A stretch of DNA of 64,000 nt. Source: Seminavis robusta (lineage: Eukaryota > Bacillariophyta > Bacillariophyceae > Naviculales > Naviculaceae). Below the pieces are notes generated by a model, which was not told the DNA's origin, did not search any database, and worked only from the letters and a program-made list of their open reading frames with translations. Each line of letters starts with the position of its first letter. The stretch's first letter is position 1. Both the position numbers and the translations under genes were made by a program. This document shows positions 1 through 9,652 of this stretch, in pieces. The DNA is taken from NCBI GenBank assembly GCA_903772945.1, contig CAICTM010000011.1:160334-224333 (forward strand). Direction: 5' to 3'.

Positions 1-278
1 GGAGTCAGGGCTATCCTAAAAGTTCGATGGGGCCATCGAAGAGGAAATGGAAAATGGGTTTCCAACTTGTGCTCTGTGAATCGTCATCTTTCCAAATCTA
101 GCTACTAGTACTCTAGTAGCTAGCTCGCCACTACAAGTACTGCACCTCTAGCTAGTAAAGTCCAGAGCTGAAATGTCATGACGCTCTAGGTCTGTGGCTG
201 GCAGTGTCCTTTTTGAAGCCTAGACCAAATTGATATATGCAGATGTAAAGGTATCATCTGTAGTTCTACTGCTAGCTA

Positions 279-1820
279 CTAAGCTGCAGTGGGCATCAAC
301 TCAACACCAGTTGGCAGCATGCGGCTTTTTCGTCGCTGCGGGGTGATCCATTCCTTCTTGAAACCCATCCCAGCTCCAAAGGGACTGGTTACACCGGCTG
401 GATGTTCAAAAACAGGATTGACCATTCTGCAATCAGGACAGACAACATGTTCGCAGTCTCCCACACATACCAGCTGGATGAAGCACTCCAAACAGGTACA
501 TTCCAGTGTGCTCCCATTGTCAAGTGCATCCCATACTTCCTTTGCACCACGAAAGGGAACATAGAAATCAGGAGCAATTTCCATTTCATATGTCTCATTC
601 ACCGCACAACTTTGGCTCTTGATGGGTGCTTGAGATGTCAACTCTTCGAACGTTTTGTAATCCTCGTTCTGTTGCTTCGGCACCTCAGTGACAGCACGTT
701 CCTGAGCCATGCAGTCTTCTTCAAGATCATAACCGAGAGGGTACTGTGAATCACAGGCAAAGCTTCTATCAGAATCGTCGAGGGAAAGCCCAATGGAACT
801 ATCAGAATCTTGATGGCCATCAATCAAACTCTGTTGGGTGCGACTACCATGCACCTGTAGGTTTGCGCCACTGGTGTTGCTTGCATAGGGGGGCCTGCCC
901 CCTGAGAACACAGACGTCTGCCAGTTCCCGTTTCTGGAATCAGAACGTTGGCTCGACCAAGTGCTGCCACGGCCACTACCAAGGCCCCTTGAAGTCCTCG
1001 CTTTGAGGGGGGTACTTGGAATGGCATCATGATCGTTGCCGCGAGAGCCTCGAAGACCCCTCGTCTGTCGGGGAAGACGGCCTGCACCGTCACTGTGGGT
1101 TGAGCTGACGCCCATTTGATTCAATCTGGTGTTGGAGTTGTTGCGGGAGCCGATAAGCCTCTGGGGGCTACTGTCGTCGCTTTGGTTGTATCCTTGACTC
1201 AAGGAACTGTTGCTACCGTAACTTGTGGAATTGCCAAGACCAATTGCAACCCTTTCCTTCCGAGGGACTCTGGTGTTTTGGGTCGAGGCACTACCCATTT
1301 GGTCCAATCTCGTGTTCGAGGTGTTGCGGGAACTGCTACCGGTATGGACTATACCTGCTCGCCGCTGGTTCACGGTCAACTGGACGTTGGATTTGCTGCG
1401 GCCTTCCATGTGTGGCCGGTATGGCGTCTTGAACTCAATAGAGTGGTCCCTTTCAAAATTCGTGGCCGCAAAACATTGAGGCTCATTGACTCTGGTGTGT
1501 TGGGTCAAGGCACCACCCATTTGGTCCAATCTCGTGTTCGAGGTGTTGCGGGAACTGCTATGGACTATACCTGGTCGCCGCTGGTTCACAGTCACCTGGA
1601 CATTGGACTTGCTGCGGCCCTCCATATGTGGCCGGTATGGCGACTTGAACTCTTGAGATTGGTCTCTTTCAACAGCATTCTTGGCCGCAAAACCTTGAGG
1701 CTCGTTGACACTTGTTTCCAAGGAGAGTAAGCGGTTAAAAGTGAGTTGGACGTTGGACGTTTTGCGGCCCTTGTGTGGTTGGGCTGGCACCTGGATCTCA
1801 TGGTAAGTGTTGTCCGGCAT
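279..1820 (-). CDS. Repeat-containing protein with C-terminal Cys-rich zinc-ribbon-like motif
   Basis: 513-residue single-exon ORF of unknown function. The N-terminal half is Ser/Asn/Arg-rich and low in complexity. It carries two long and one partial copy of a ~73-residue repeat built around PYRPHMEGRSKSNVQ, TVNQRR and SSRNTSNTRLDQMG; at DNA level the copies are ~221 bp apart (compare 1271 and 1492). Near the C-terminus Cys441, 443, 446, 452, 456, 461 and 464 with His458 form a compact cluster ending in VVCPDCRMVNPV, which looks like a treble-clef or zinc-ribbon fold. No signal peptide or membrane segment is seen. Metal binding is inferred from spacing only. No catalytic domain is recognised. 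Confidence 0.7.
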   Translation of the reverse strand: MPDNTYHEIQVPAQPHKGRKTSNVQLTFNRLLSLETSVNEPQGFAAKNAVERDQSQEFKSPYRPHMEGRSKSNVQVTVNQRRPGIVHSSSRNTSNTRLDQMGGALTQHTRVNEPQCFAATNFERDHSIEFKTPYRPHMEGRSKSNVQLTVNQRRAGIVHTGSSSRNTSNTRLDQMGSASTQNTRVPRKERVAIGLGNSTSYGSNSSLSQGYNQSDDSSPQRLIGSRNNSNTRLNQMGVSSTHSDGAGRLPRQTRGLRGSRGNDHDAIPSTPLKARTSRGLGSGRGSTWSSQRSDSRNGNWQTSVFSGGRPPYASNTSGANLQVHGSRTQQSLIDGHQDSDSSIGLSLDDSDRSFACDSQYPLGYDLEEDCMAQERAVTEVPKQQNEDYKTFEELTSQAPIKSQSCAVNETYEMEIAPDFYVPFRGAKEVWDALDNGSTLECTCLECFIQLVCVGDCEHVVCPDCRMVNPVFEHPAGVTSPFGAGMGFKKEWITPQRRKSRMLPTGVELMPTAA

Positions 1821-2899
1821 CTTGTCTGGTTCCTTCGATCTTGGGTCAACTCTTGAAACTTTTTAAAATTGTGAGAACATCTAGCTAGAGGGGGTACTGT
1901 ACTAGTAGAACAAACTTCCTTCTTGCTCATTTTGTTTGGCTTGCAACCACTGGTTGGGTAGCAATTACAGTGGGCTCTCGCCACCTCACTACTGAAACCC
2001 AGTCTAATTCTACATGTATGGACACACACTGTCAAAAGTTGCAGCAGTGGAAACGTTCCCGGTACAAAAAGACTATAGAGTCGCGAGCCAGTCACAGCGT
2101 CACAGCACGTGGTGATCAATCACATTTCCGATTTCTGAGGCAAATCCCAATTCGTACCGTGCTCGGTAGCTAGGCCCGATTTTTGGCTGGCAACACTGGT
2201 GGATGTGCTACAGCACTGCGATACTAGATTGATAGATGGATGAGCGAAGTCCCAAGTTGCCGTCTTGGCCAATTGTTTTGAGTGTCCCAATGGCTGCAGA
2301 TCTTTGCATCATCGCGAAGTGGTGACATCAAAAGCGGAGCGATCCTGAGCATCCATAAACTGTATGGCATACCTATCTAAGTTAGCTACCAGCTACCGGT
2401 AGCTAGACTGTGACCTAATCTTTCGACCTCCAGCTGACTACAGGAGCAAATAACGCGGAGGGAAATCCAAAGTATTTTGGGATGGATCTTGATCAGCGAT
2501 GATGGCAGAACCAATTTCTAGATGTAACCCTAATGATGTTGTGTGCGAACACGCTACACGCACGAATGAGTCTCCGTCGACTCCTTCGACTCGACTGGCT
2601 CGAAAAGATCTTTTCTTGATTGATGACGAGGCAATCGCCATCAAACAACTGCAAGTTCGGAAACACCAGAATTGACTGTTGTCCATTTTCCTTCTGGTTT
2701 GTGTTGTCACAGAACAAAAACAACTTCCCAAGTACGTCGTTGATCTCATTAGTACTATATCAGGCCAGGAAGTGTACATACATACATACATCAACAGGTG
2801 TGTGCATGATCTTTTGTCCATAGTTGGTTTTAACAGTACCTGTGTTGATTCGATTCGTTGATTGATTCATTGATACCTCCAGCATAGCAGGCTTTCACC
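1821..2899. other. Intergenic region, no gene recognised
   Basis: Lies between the divergent zinc-ribbon-like gene and the coiled-coil gene. It holds only short ORFs without family resemblance and a CATA microsatellite near 2776-2792. Promoters of both flanking genes must lie here, but no specific element can be assigned. Confidence 0.5.
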
Positions 2900-4699
2900 A
2901 TGTTGACCGTGACACCCACCAATTTGGATGAAGCGTCTTCGTTTGGAAACTCCGGTGGCACTCACGATGATGTAGACTGCATCAGTGAGGGCTCCCTGGT
3001 GAACGATGAAGGAGAATGGCGCGTCGTGACAGCGGAAGGTTTGGAATCCACGCAGGGAGTCCTGATTCTCGATGGCGAAGAAGCCTCTCCGACCAGTACC
3101 AACAATACTAATGGGGATGCGCTCAACCTGTCTGTTCCTGGTACCGACTCGGTCCCTACCATTGTGGGAAGTATCGATGGATTGCCTTCCGCCGCCAACA
3201 ACAACCATCCGCCATCGCCAACAGTTACTGATTTAAACGAGAATTCCAACGGGGGAGTAGAAGCCACCACACAAACTCTTCCAACTCGAACGCAGGAAGC
3301 TTCTACTTCGACTCTCAATCATACCAAAGATTCCAGTACTACTCCTTCCAACAATACTAATAAGAGTCGATTGGTACACTTCTTGGTACCCACAGCCGCT
3401 GTGGCGGCTCTCCTGTTCGCCCCCACGATGGCTTCGGTTCGCCTCTACGGCACGATTCAACAGTTGCAAGAAGAACACTTTAACCTCCAGGCACAACACT
3501 TTAACCTCCAAAACAAAAAGTTGGATCTAGAAGTCAAACTCATCCTCATGACGGACGAAAAGGAACACTTGCACACCACGGTCCAACAACAGGAACAAGA
3601 TATGATGGATATCGAGGCGGAAAAATGCGACCTCCTTGTCGAAGTGGCTACTTTGCAAGATCAGGTGGACACGTTGGAACGCAAACACAAGGAAGATGCA
3701 CTTCGTTGGGATGACTGTCACGCCACGGTCCAACAACAGGAGCAAGATATGATGGATTTCGATTCGGAAAAATGGGACCTCCTCGTCCAAGTGGCCATTT
3801 TGCAAGGTCAGGTTGACACGTTGGAACAGGAGGCCGAACGCAAACGCAAGGAAGAAGCACTTCGTTGGGATGACTGCCATGATCCTTCCGACACCGTTGT
3901 CTTGGTCGATAATTGCTGGCTATCCGCCAATGTCCAATTCGGTAATTGTGCCAATGATGCCAAGGAAGCCGTCAAGAATCTTTTCGAACACTTTGATCCT
4001 TGGGGAAACAGCAGCACTGATTTTACCAACAGTTCGACCTGGGCCAGTGCCTTTACCGAGCCGATTGCTTCCGCTTCCTTTCAACGAAAAGAAGAAGAAG
4101 AAGAAGAATCCGTCACCAATCTCATGAAGAAAAAGTTGGACCTCCTGGGGAAGGCTCTCTGGTGGAACGCTTGGGGAAACAGCAGCACTACTTTTTCCAA
4201 CAGTTCGACCTGGGCTCATGCCATTACCGATCCCTTTGCGTCCGCTTCCTTTCAACGAAAAGAAAAAGATGAAGAAGAGTCCGTCGCCAATCTCATGATG
4301 AAGAAAATGGACCTCTTGGCGAAGGCTCTCTGGTGGAATGCCACAACGGCAGAGCAACCACACAAGAATGCTAGTACTAGTCGGGAGGAGGATGAAATCG
4401 CCTCGTTCTTTTCCAAAATGGAAGCCAATGGCAAGTCGTGGCTGAAAGAATCGATTTTCCCCTTGTTTGCTACTTCGGAGGAGCCGCAACAAAAACCAGA
4501 GGAGGATGACGTGTTCGGTGGGTTTTCGGATTTTGTAGCGGCAGCAGGGAAATTGACCAAGATTGCGGGAGAGGCATTCATGGCCACGGAAAAAGTGGTA
4601 GAGTGGAATCAGACATCGTATACCATGAACGATTTGGTCAACCTGGCCAAACACGCCTTTGAAGAAGCATCACTGACACAGGCGGGTACCGGTATGTAG
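2900..4699 (+). CDS. Single-pass membrane coiled-coil protein with duplicated modules
   Basis: 599-residue single-exon ORF; the start sits in a good context (caccATG). Residues 1-155 are acidic and Ser/Thr/Asn-rich. Residues ~157-180 form one hydrophobic segment, and ~185-320 are heptad-like coiled coil. Within the coiled coil a 49-residue unit (core TVQQQEQDMMD ... QVDTLE ... LRWDDCH) is duplicated; the DNA copies start at 3581 and 3728. Downstream a second module (WGNSST ... NSSTW ... ASASFQRKE ... KALWWNA) is duplicated with a 57-residue period (DNA at 4001 and 4172). An extracytoplasmic or lumenal scaffold is possible. No known domain was recognised, and the function is unknown. Confidence 0.75.
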   Translation: MLTVTPTNLDEASSFGNSGGTHDDVDCISEGSLVNDEGEWRVVTAEGLESTQGVLILDGEEASPTSTNNTNGDALNLSVPGTDSVPTIVGSIDGLPSAANNNHPPSPTVTDLNENSNGGVEATTQTLPTRTQEASTSTLNHTKDSSTTPSNNTNKSRLVHFLVPTAAVAALLFAPTMASVRLYGTIQQLQEEHFNLQAQHFNLQNKKLDLEVKLILMTDEKEHLHTTVQQQEQDMMDIEAEKCDLLVEVATLQDQVDTLERKHKEDALRWDDCHATVQQQEQDMMDFDSEKWDLLVQVAILQGQVDTLEQEAERKRKEEALRWDDCHDPSDTVVLVDNCWLSANVQFGNCANDAKEAVKNLFEHFDPWGNSSTDFTNSSTWASAFTEPIASASFQRKEEEEEESVTNLMKKKLDLLGKALWWNAWGNSSTTFSNSSTWAHAITDPFASASFQRKEKDEEESVANLMMKKMDLLAKALWWNATTAEQPHKNASTSREEDEIASFFSKMEANGKSWLKESIFPLFATSEEPQQKPEEDDVFGGFSDFVAAAGKLTKIAGEAFMATEKVVEWNQTSYTMNDLVNLAKHAFEEASLTQAGTGM

Positions 4700-5475
4700 T
4701 ACCGTGTCGTGTGTGCCAGTCAAATGACAACAATTAGCTAGAATGTTCGTATTGTGTTTAGGATTACCTGTATTATTTGTGCAAACAATGTGTGGCCCAT
4801 CTGACGATCACAACAGTTACTAGTTGTGCAGTTGCGGCACTACTTGACACGACCGGTGGGTTCGCTTAGTTAGGAGAGGCCATTGCAAGTTTCCTCTGTG
4901 GTTTTTCTTAACCCCGGCGTCTCTGTTTGCCTGCAGACTTACTTCATTTATTTTGCAGAGTAACACGCCTATTCTAGTATATCCAAATAATGACCTCCCT
5001 CTGCAGCACCTGAGCTTGTCCCTTCATCCCATGGACAGCCCGAGATTGTTTTTGACCTTGTGGGGTGGTGCCCATAGTCGCCCAGTTGAACGACAAGTCT
5101 TTTTCGTGATTGAATGATGAAGATTCGAAGATTCGATTGACTTCAAGAGGTCTGATCCAATCTAAATTACAGCTTGACTGGCTTATAGTGGTGTCACCAA
5201 AGATCCAAGGATATCTTGCTCTTGTTTGCATGAAGGCTTCTCAAAAACACATTCAACCGCTGAACTGGCAACTGCAGCAGGGACACTGGTTCGGAAATAC
5301 TACATGTATTGTGGCTGAGCAGCTTCATAATCAACAAACACACCCAATAACCAGAGCAGAGGATTATAAATTCGATTCCGCCACCGCAAAGACCAAGAGA
5401 GAGGAGTTTCAAAAATCAAGAAGTCCTTATCCACCAAAAGTTTATCCATTTCTATTTTTCTATTTCTATTCGACC
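4700..5475. other. Intergenic region, no gene recognised
   Basis: Separates the coiled-coil gene from ACBP. An open frame runs from 5110 into ACBP, but its product before 5476 has no family resemblance. The stretch 5450-5470 is T-rich, directly before the ACBP start. Nothing else is recognised. Confidence 0.45.
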
Positions 5476-5757
5476 ATGAGCGCTGATTTGAAGGAAACTT
5501 TCGAGAAAGCCACCAAGCTGGCAAGTTCTCCCGAAGGCGGCAAATGGTCGTTGAGCACTGCTCAGAAGTCTACCATGTATGCCTGCTTCAAGCAAGTCAA
5601 CGTGGGAGATTGTACCGGAGATCGTCCCGGCATGTTCAATCCGATAAACCGACAAAAGTACGATGCCTGGAAGGCCGTGGAGGGAATGAGCAAAGAGGAT
5701 GCCATGAACAAGTATATTGACGTTGTGGAAGCCTTTGTTCCAGACGTCCGGTCGTAA
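5476..5757 (+). CDS. Acyl-CoA-binding protein
   Basis: 93-residue protein covering a whole ACBP domain (families are ~86-93 residues). Family hallmarks in order: an FEKATKL helix 1, YACFKQVNVGDC, RPGMFNPINRQKYDAW and KAVEGMSKEDAMNKYID. These include the lysine and tyrosine positions that bind acyl-CoA in characterised members. Such small cytosolic proteins buffer and carry long-chain acyl-CoA esters. The ATG at 5476 was chosen over the in-frame upstream start at 5110 because it gives exactly a family-length protein and the upstream extension is unconserved in character. No signal peptide. Confidence 0.93.
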   Translation: MSADLKETFEKATKLASSPEGGKWSLSTAQKSTMYACFKQVNVGDCTGDRPGMFNPINRQKYDAWKAVEGMSKEDAMNKYIDVVEAFVPDVRS

Positions 5758-6773
5758 TGGAATGTATGTATTGACCAACCTTCCTGTCCGCCTCGAAGAT
5801 ACCGTTAGATGAGGCACAATCTACAGAATCATGATTGACACGGCATCGCTGAGCGGGAGGCATATTTCATTTCGTTATGAGTACCAATCTACATCTCCTT
5901 TACTATTACAGCCAGTCTTTCAATGTATGAGAATTAGCAATTAACAAACTAAGTATTATGAATGTGGGAGTTTTCAGTTCACGTTGGGCGACAATTTCCC
6001 CCCAAATTCAACCGGTCGTTTCGCTTGTTGGGGTCGATGAACGCTTTACTATTGATGATGCATTCGTCTTTTCTTACTTGCCAGTAAATAGATGCTAGCA
6101 AGTTCGCACTTCTAGTACGGGGAGATAGTCAAATTTTGCTTCGACACGGCAGTTCACAGGCAGGGAGCACTCCCCCAAGCCATCGTACCCAAAGATGAAA
6201 ATGAAACCAATCGTGTTGCGGAGTCAAAACGCGGTCTTCCAGGAAAGACCATACCGGGAAGACGAAAATAGTTGTGCGTTGTGCTTCGTCAAAACCATAG
6301 TAAGCATCCTTGCATATTTATTTCATTTGCATCGGATAATCTCCTCTGGCCAAGGCAGCCTCGAGGAGACACATTTCCTGGGACATTGGTATTCGTGGCG
6401 AGTTTTATTTGACGAAACTGGTCTTCTATCACGAGTAGATCCTACCTGTACGGTACATGCCTTTGGAGCCTAACAGTCTCGCATATACAATGCATGGGTT
6501 GCGTTCAAGTTGAAAAAACAGAAATGCTGTAATTTGAGCTATTGAAACGCGGCTGGATAGGTGGTGCGACAAGCTCCTGACAGCTACGAAGCTGGTTTGC
6601 TGGTTTACAGTGCCGTGTCTGAATGGATGGATGGTAAATCAAGTGCGACTCCATTCCTCCTGTTGATGGATTTTGCTTCCTATGCATACTTCTACATGTA
6701 GTTACATCTACCAAACACGCACCCACAGTCCAGCCGGAATGGCTGCTACCGGTAGCTGGCTACGGTGCCTACA
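5758..6773. other. Intergenic region between convergent genes, nothing recognised
   Basis: About 1 kb between ACBP (+) and the rhodanese-DUF6174 gene (-). Short ORFs in both strands show no domain. It contains AT-rich sequence near 5880-5960 that could serve the ACBP 3' end. No RNA gene is seen. Confidence 0.45.
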
Positions 6774-8288
6774 CTAGGGCAGCCCTTCGGTGCTAAAGTA
6801 GGAAACCGTCACAGATAGCTCCTCGTCGGCCCTTTGAGAATCGTAATCAATCCAAACATCGGATGGGTATCCATAGGTACCATCGAACTTGACATCGACC
6901 ATGTAGGCATTTCGATCGAGTCCATCTTGAACGGCGTCAAACAGGTTCACCATGGTTCGGAGCGCCCCCGTTTGATCTGTGATTGTGATGTCTTGTCCGG
7001 CGGCATTGGTCACCTCTACAACGACTTCGTCTCGAACATGCACACTCCAGGGGAATTCCATCAACAATCCACCTCCTTCAATCCATGTGTATTCAAAAAA
7101 GTACTCGGTCAAACCAAGTCCCTCCCATTGAGCTTTGTTGTCGTTGAGATCACTTTGAATGTCTGCCGCGAAGAACGAAGTGCCCATGGTATCCGTGGCA
7201 TCAATATCGTTGTTGTGCTCGTAGTGGATCTCCATGGTATACCATTCCATATCCACCAACGTGAAATTGGATGCTGTAGCATAGAATTCTTCATCAGCGA
7301 TTTGTTGGTCATAATCAATGGAAATATCTTCGGGATATCCCCACTCCAAATTGTAGACCACTTGAATGTCATCCGCCAAACGATCAATTCCATCTTGAAT
7401 CTTGTCGAATAAATCGAGAATGGAATAGACAGTGAGCCATCCCATGTTATTGCCGTCTTCCATTTCTGCCAAAATGTCCGTACTGGCATTCGGTGTGGGC
7501 AAATCACCGGTTGCCTCTGCCGCCAAGACAGTGTCTCCCTTAATGCCATACCATGGATCCACAATCATGGCCATGGGCGCTGTGGTATTGGGATCTTTCA
7601 TACCCATCATCATTTCCTGCAACTCTACGGTGACAAGCCAGGGATATCCCACGGGTGGAAAATTTCCATAGACATGGAGTAGATAGGAATATCCCGTCGC
7701 ATTATGAGACTGCATTTGTGCCAGAAACAAATTGCGTGCCGCATCGACTTCCCGTTGATGTTGTTCATAGATTGCCATGGCGCGGCAAACACTTCTGGAG
7801 GAGGATTGTCGCAAAACGGCGGTTTCCATATTGGGGACCATACAATATCGATCTTCGACCGAGGGTGTTGTGACCAATTCATATCCCGCCGCCGTCCATT
7901 GACTGACACCCTGTCCATTGTAGAGGGGTCCTTCAAATCCGGCCAATTCCAGCAATTGCAGCGCATTGCTGGCCCGAGCGCCAGAGCGGCAATAGACCAC
8001 AACGCGGCAGAACCGACATTCCCACAGACTAAAGTTTCGCAGGACATCTTCAGCGGTGCGCAGGTTCTGTGCCAATTGCAATGCCAGCGCGTCCATCAAA
8101 GTAGCATTCTCAATATGTCCCGTGTTCCATTCGGCTTGAGTGCGAACGTCAATCATCAGATCCACTTGACCGGTTGTGGCCATTTCGTAGAATTCTTGGG
8201 AAGTCAAGTCAATGATTTCTGCCGAGGATACCCCCAGGAGTACTGCTAGTACTGGGAACAGCAGGGTCAGCGACAAACAACGCAACAT
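6774..8288 (-). CDS. Secreted rhodanese-domain protein with two DUF6174-like repeats
   Basis: 504 residues, single exon. Residues 1-23 form a signal peptide ending SSA. Residues ~25-138 are a rhodanese domain: DVRTQAEWNTGHIENA and the active loop VVYCRSGARAS, with candidate sulfur-carrying Cys100 followed by RSGAR. Downstream are two copies of a module resembling DUF6174, each ending in a LFDKIQDGID / LFDAVQDGLD helix and a WGYPEDISIDYD..ADEE / YGYPSDVWIDYD..ADEE strand pair (~305-355 and ~445-500). The whole protein probably acts in the secretory system or outside the cell as a sulfurtransferase-like or redox protein; the substrate is unknown. A truncated paralogue lies just upstream (8883-9110). 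Confidence 0.85.
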   Translation of the reverse strand: MLRCLSLTLLFPVLAVLLGVSSAEIIDLTSQEFYEMATTGQVDLMIDVRTQAEWNTGHIENATLMDALALQLAQNLRTAEDVLRNFSLWECRFCRVVVYCRSGARASNALQLLELAGFEGPLYNGQGVSQWTAAGYELVTTPSVEDRYCMVPNMETAVLRQSSSRSVCRAMAIYEQHQREVDAARNLFLAQMQSHNATGYSYLLHVYGNFPPVGYPWLVTVELQEMMMGMKDPNTTAPMAMIVDPWYGIKGDTVLAAEATGDLPTPNASTDILAEMEDGNNMGWLTVYSILDLFDKIQDGIDRLADDIQVVYNLEWGYPEDISIDYDQQIADEEFYATASNFTLVDMEWYTMEIHYEHNNDIDATDTMGTSFFAADIQSDLNDNKAQWEGLGLTEYFFEYTWIEGGGLLMEFPWSVHVRDEVVVEVTNAAGQDITITDQTGALRTMVNLFDAVQDGLDRNAYMVDVKFDGTYGYPSDVWIDYDSQRADEELSVTVSYFSTEGLP

Positions 8289-8341
8289 GGCTTGGCTTTT
8301 TCGCGTTGAGGGTTCTGTTTGCTTCTTCTTCTTGAAATTCG

Positions 8342-8550
8342 TTCTGGTATCCTTGCCAAGACTTCCTTTGTGATCTTCTTGCTTTTGTCAGGTAGTTGAT
8401 TCTAGATACCTGGAACGTTCGATTGCTATGACAGCTATTAGTATACTCACTTTTTGCTGCAATTGATAAATTCTGGTATCCTTGCCAAGACTTCTTTTGT
8501 GATCTTCTTGCTTTTGTCAGGTAGTTGATTCTAGCTAGATACCTGGAACG
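8342..8550. repeat. Tandem direct duplication upstream of the rhodanese gene
   Basis: A segment of ~76-80 bp beginning TTCTGGTATCCTTGCCAAGA occurs at 8342-8417 and again, with a few changes and a 4-bp CTAG insertion, at 8471-8550. A further shortened copy is found near 9173-9190, upstream of the truncated paralogue. It shows that the 5' flank was copied together with the gene start. Confidence 0.8.
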
Positions 8551-8882
8551 CTACCCAAGAAGAGGGATGAGGACGTTGCGAACCATCTCTCGCCCAAATG
8601 TCGAACCTGGCTTTGATCGTGCGGTACCAATGGTGACGTTGCTCTGTTGTGGTAGCCAGAAGCTCCAACCTTAATTTTTGTAGCCCACCGGTACCGGTAC
8701 CGTACGGTACCGTACCACCACCGTCAGAGGCCAGACATTTTGGGGGGGGAGAAGTTAGACTTGGCAAGTAGATCTATCTACATGTATATGTAGACAAGTA
8801 AGAAAGTTATTCGGGGCGTTGAGTTAATCCTGCTCTTTAAAGATTTAAAGAACTTAATGTGTACCGGGCCTTCGTGGGTGGT

Positions 8883-9110
8883 TCAGTTCTCTGTCAATTG
8901 GGATTGCAAGGAGTCCACCAGAGTGGCATTCTCAATATGTCCAGTGTTCCATTCGTCTTGAGTGCGAACATCAATCATCAGATCCACTTGACCTGTTGTG
9001 GCCATTTCATAGAATTCTTGGGAAGTCAATTCAATGATTACCGCTGAGGATACCCCCAGGAGGTCTGCTAGTACCAGGAACAACAGGGCCAAGGCCAAAC
9101 AACCCAACAT
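8883..9110 (-). pseudogene. Truncated duplicate of the rhodanese-DUF6174 gene start
   Basis: 75 codons, starting MLGCLALALLF, that match the first ~77 residues of the downstream gene almost position by position (SQEFYEMATTGQVDLMIDVR then EWNTGHIENATL). The frame then diverges (SLQSQLTEN) and stops before the active-site loop. Signal peptide and first strands remain; catalysis would be impossible. Upstream sequence is shared with the full gene, so this is a partial gene duplication. It may still be transcribed as a short secreted peptide, but a decayed fragment is the simplest reading. Confidence 0.75.
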
Positions 9111-9652
9111 GGCTTGGCTTGGTTTTTTCGTGTTCAGCAGGCTTCTATTTGTCGTCTTCTTACAGTTCGTTCTGTATCCTTGCCAAGACAATGTCAACCT
9201 TTCTGATACCATAGATCTTCTTGCTTTGATCCTTCGTTTGTTGCCGTGGGGTGAGAAAGACCTTGGAAACAATCAAGCTCTCGCCCAAATTTTCGAACTG
9301 GTACCGGTTCCGGTACGCGATTGTGACGTGCTACTGGTACTACCACTACCTCGTACCACTATCACACCAGTTTGCACTGCCATCAAGAAATGAGGCCTTA
9401 ACCCCAACGTAGCACGAACGAAAGATCGCGCATGTCCTCGCGCAGTAGTAGAACCACCGTCAGTGCTGGCTGCCGACCGCAGGCTTCGACATTGCCATCA
9501 CAAAAAGAGAAAAGAAGGTTTGAGTTTCTCGGTCTGTTGCAATCTCATCATCTGTCTCATCTATCATCTCTTGGATAAACTCTCCATCGCCGCCTTTGAC
9601 ATCATTATCACCTTGGAACACGACAACCACAACAAAATCAGCATATAGAAAA
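9111..9652. other. Intergenic region before chorismate synthase
   Basis: Contains the duplicated rhodanese 5' flank (to ~9200) and a GGTACCGG-type palindrome near 9299-9315. Otherwise no feature is recognised. It should include the chorismate synthase promoter. Confidence 0.4.

Noticed and set aside
5110-5475. Upstream in-frame extension of ACBP
   Set aside because: ACBP is complete from 5476; the extension is not a presequence and resembles random translation.
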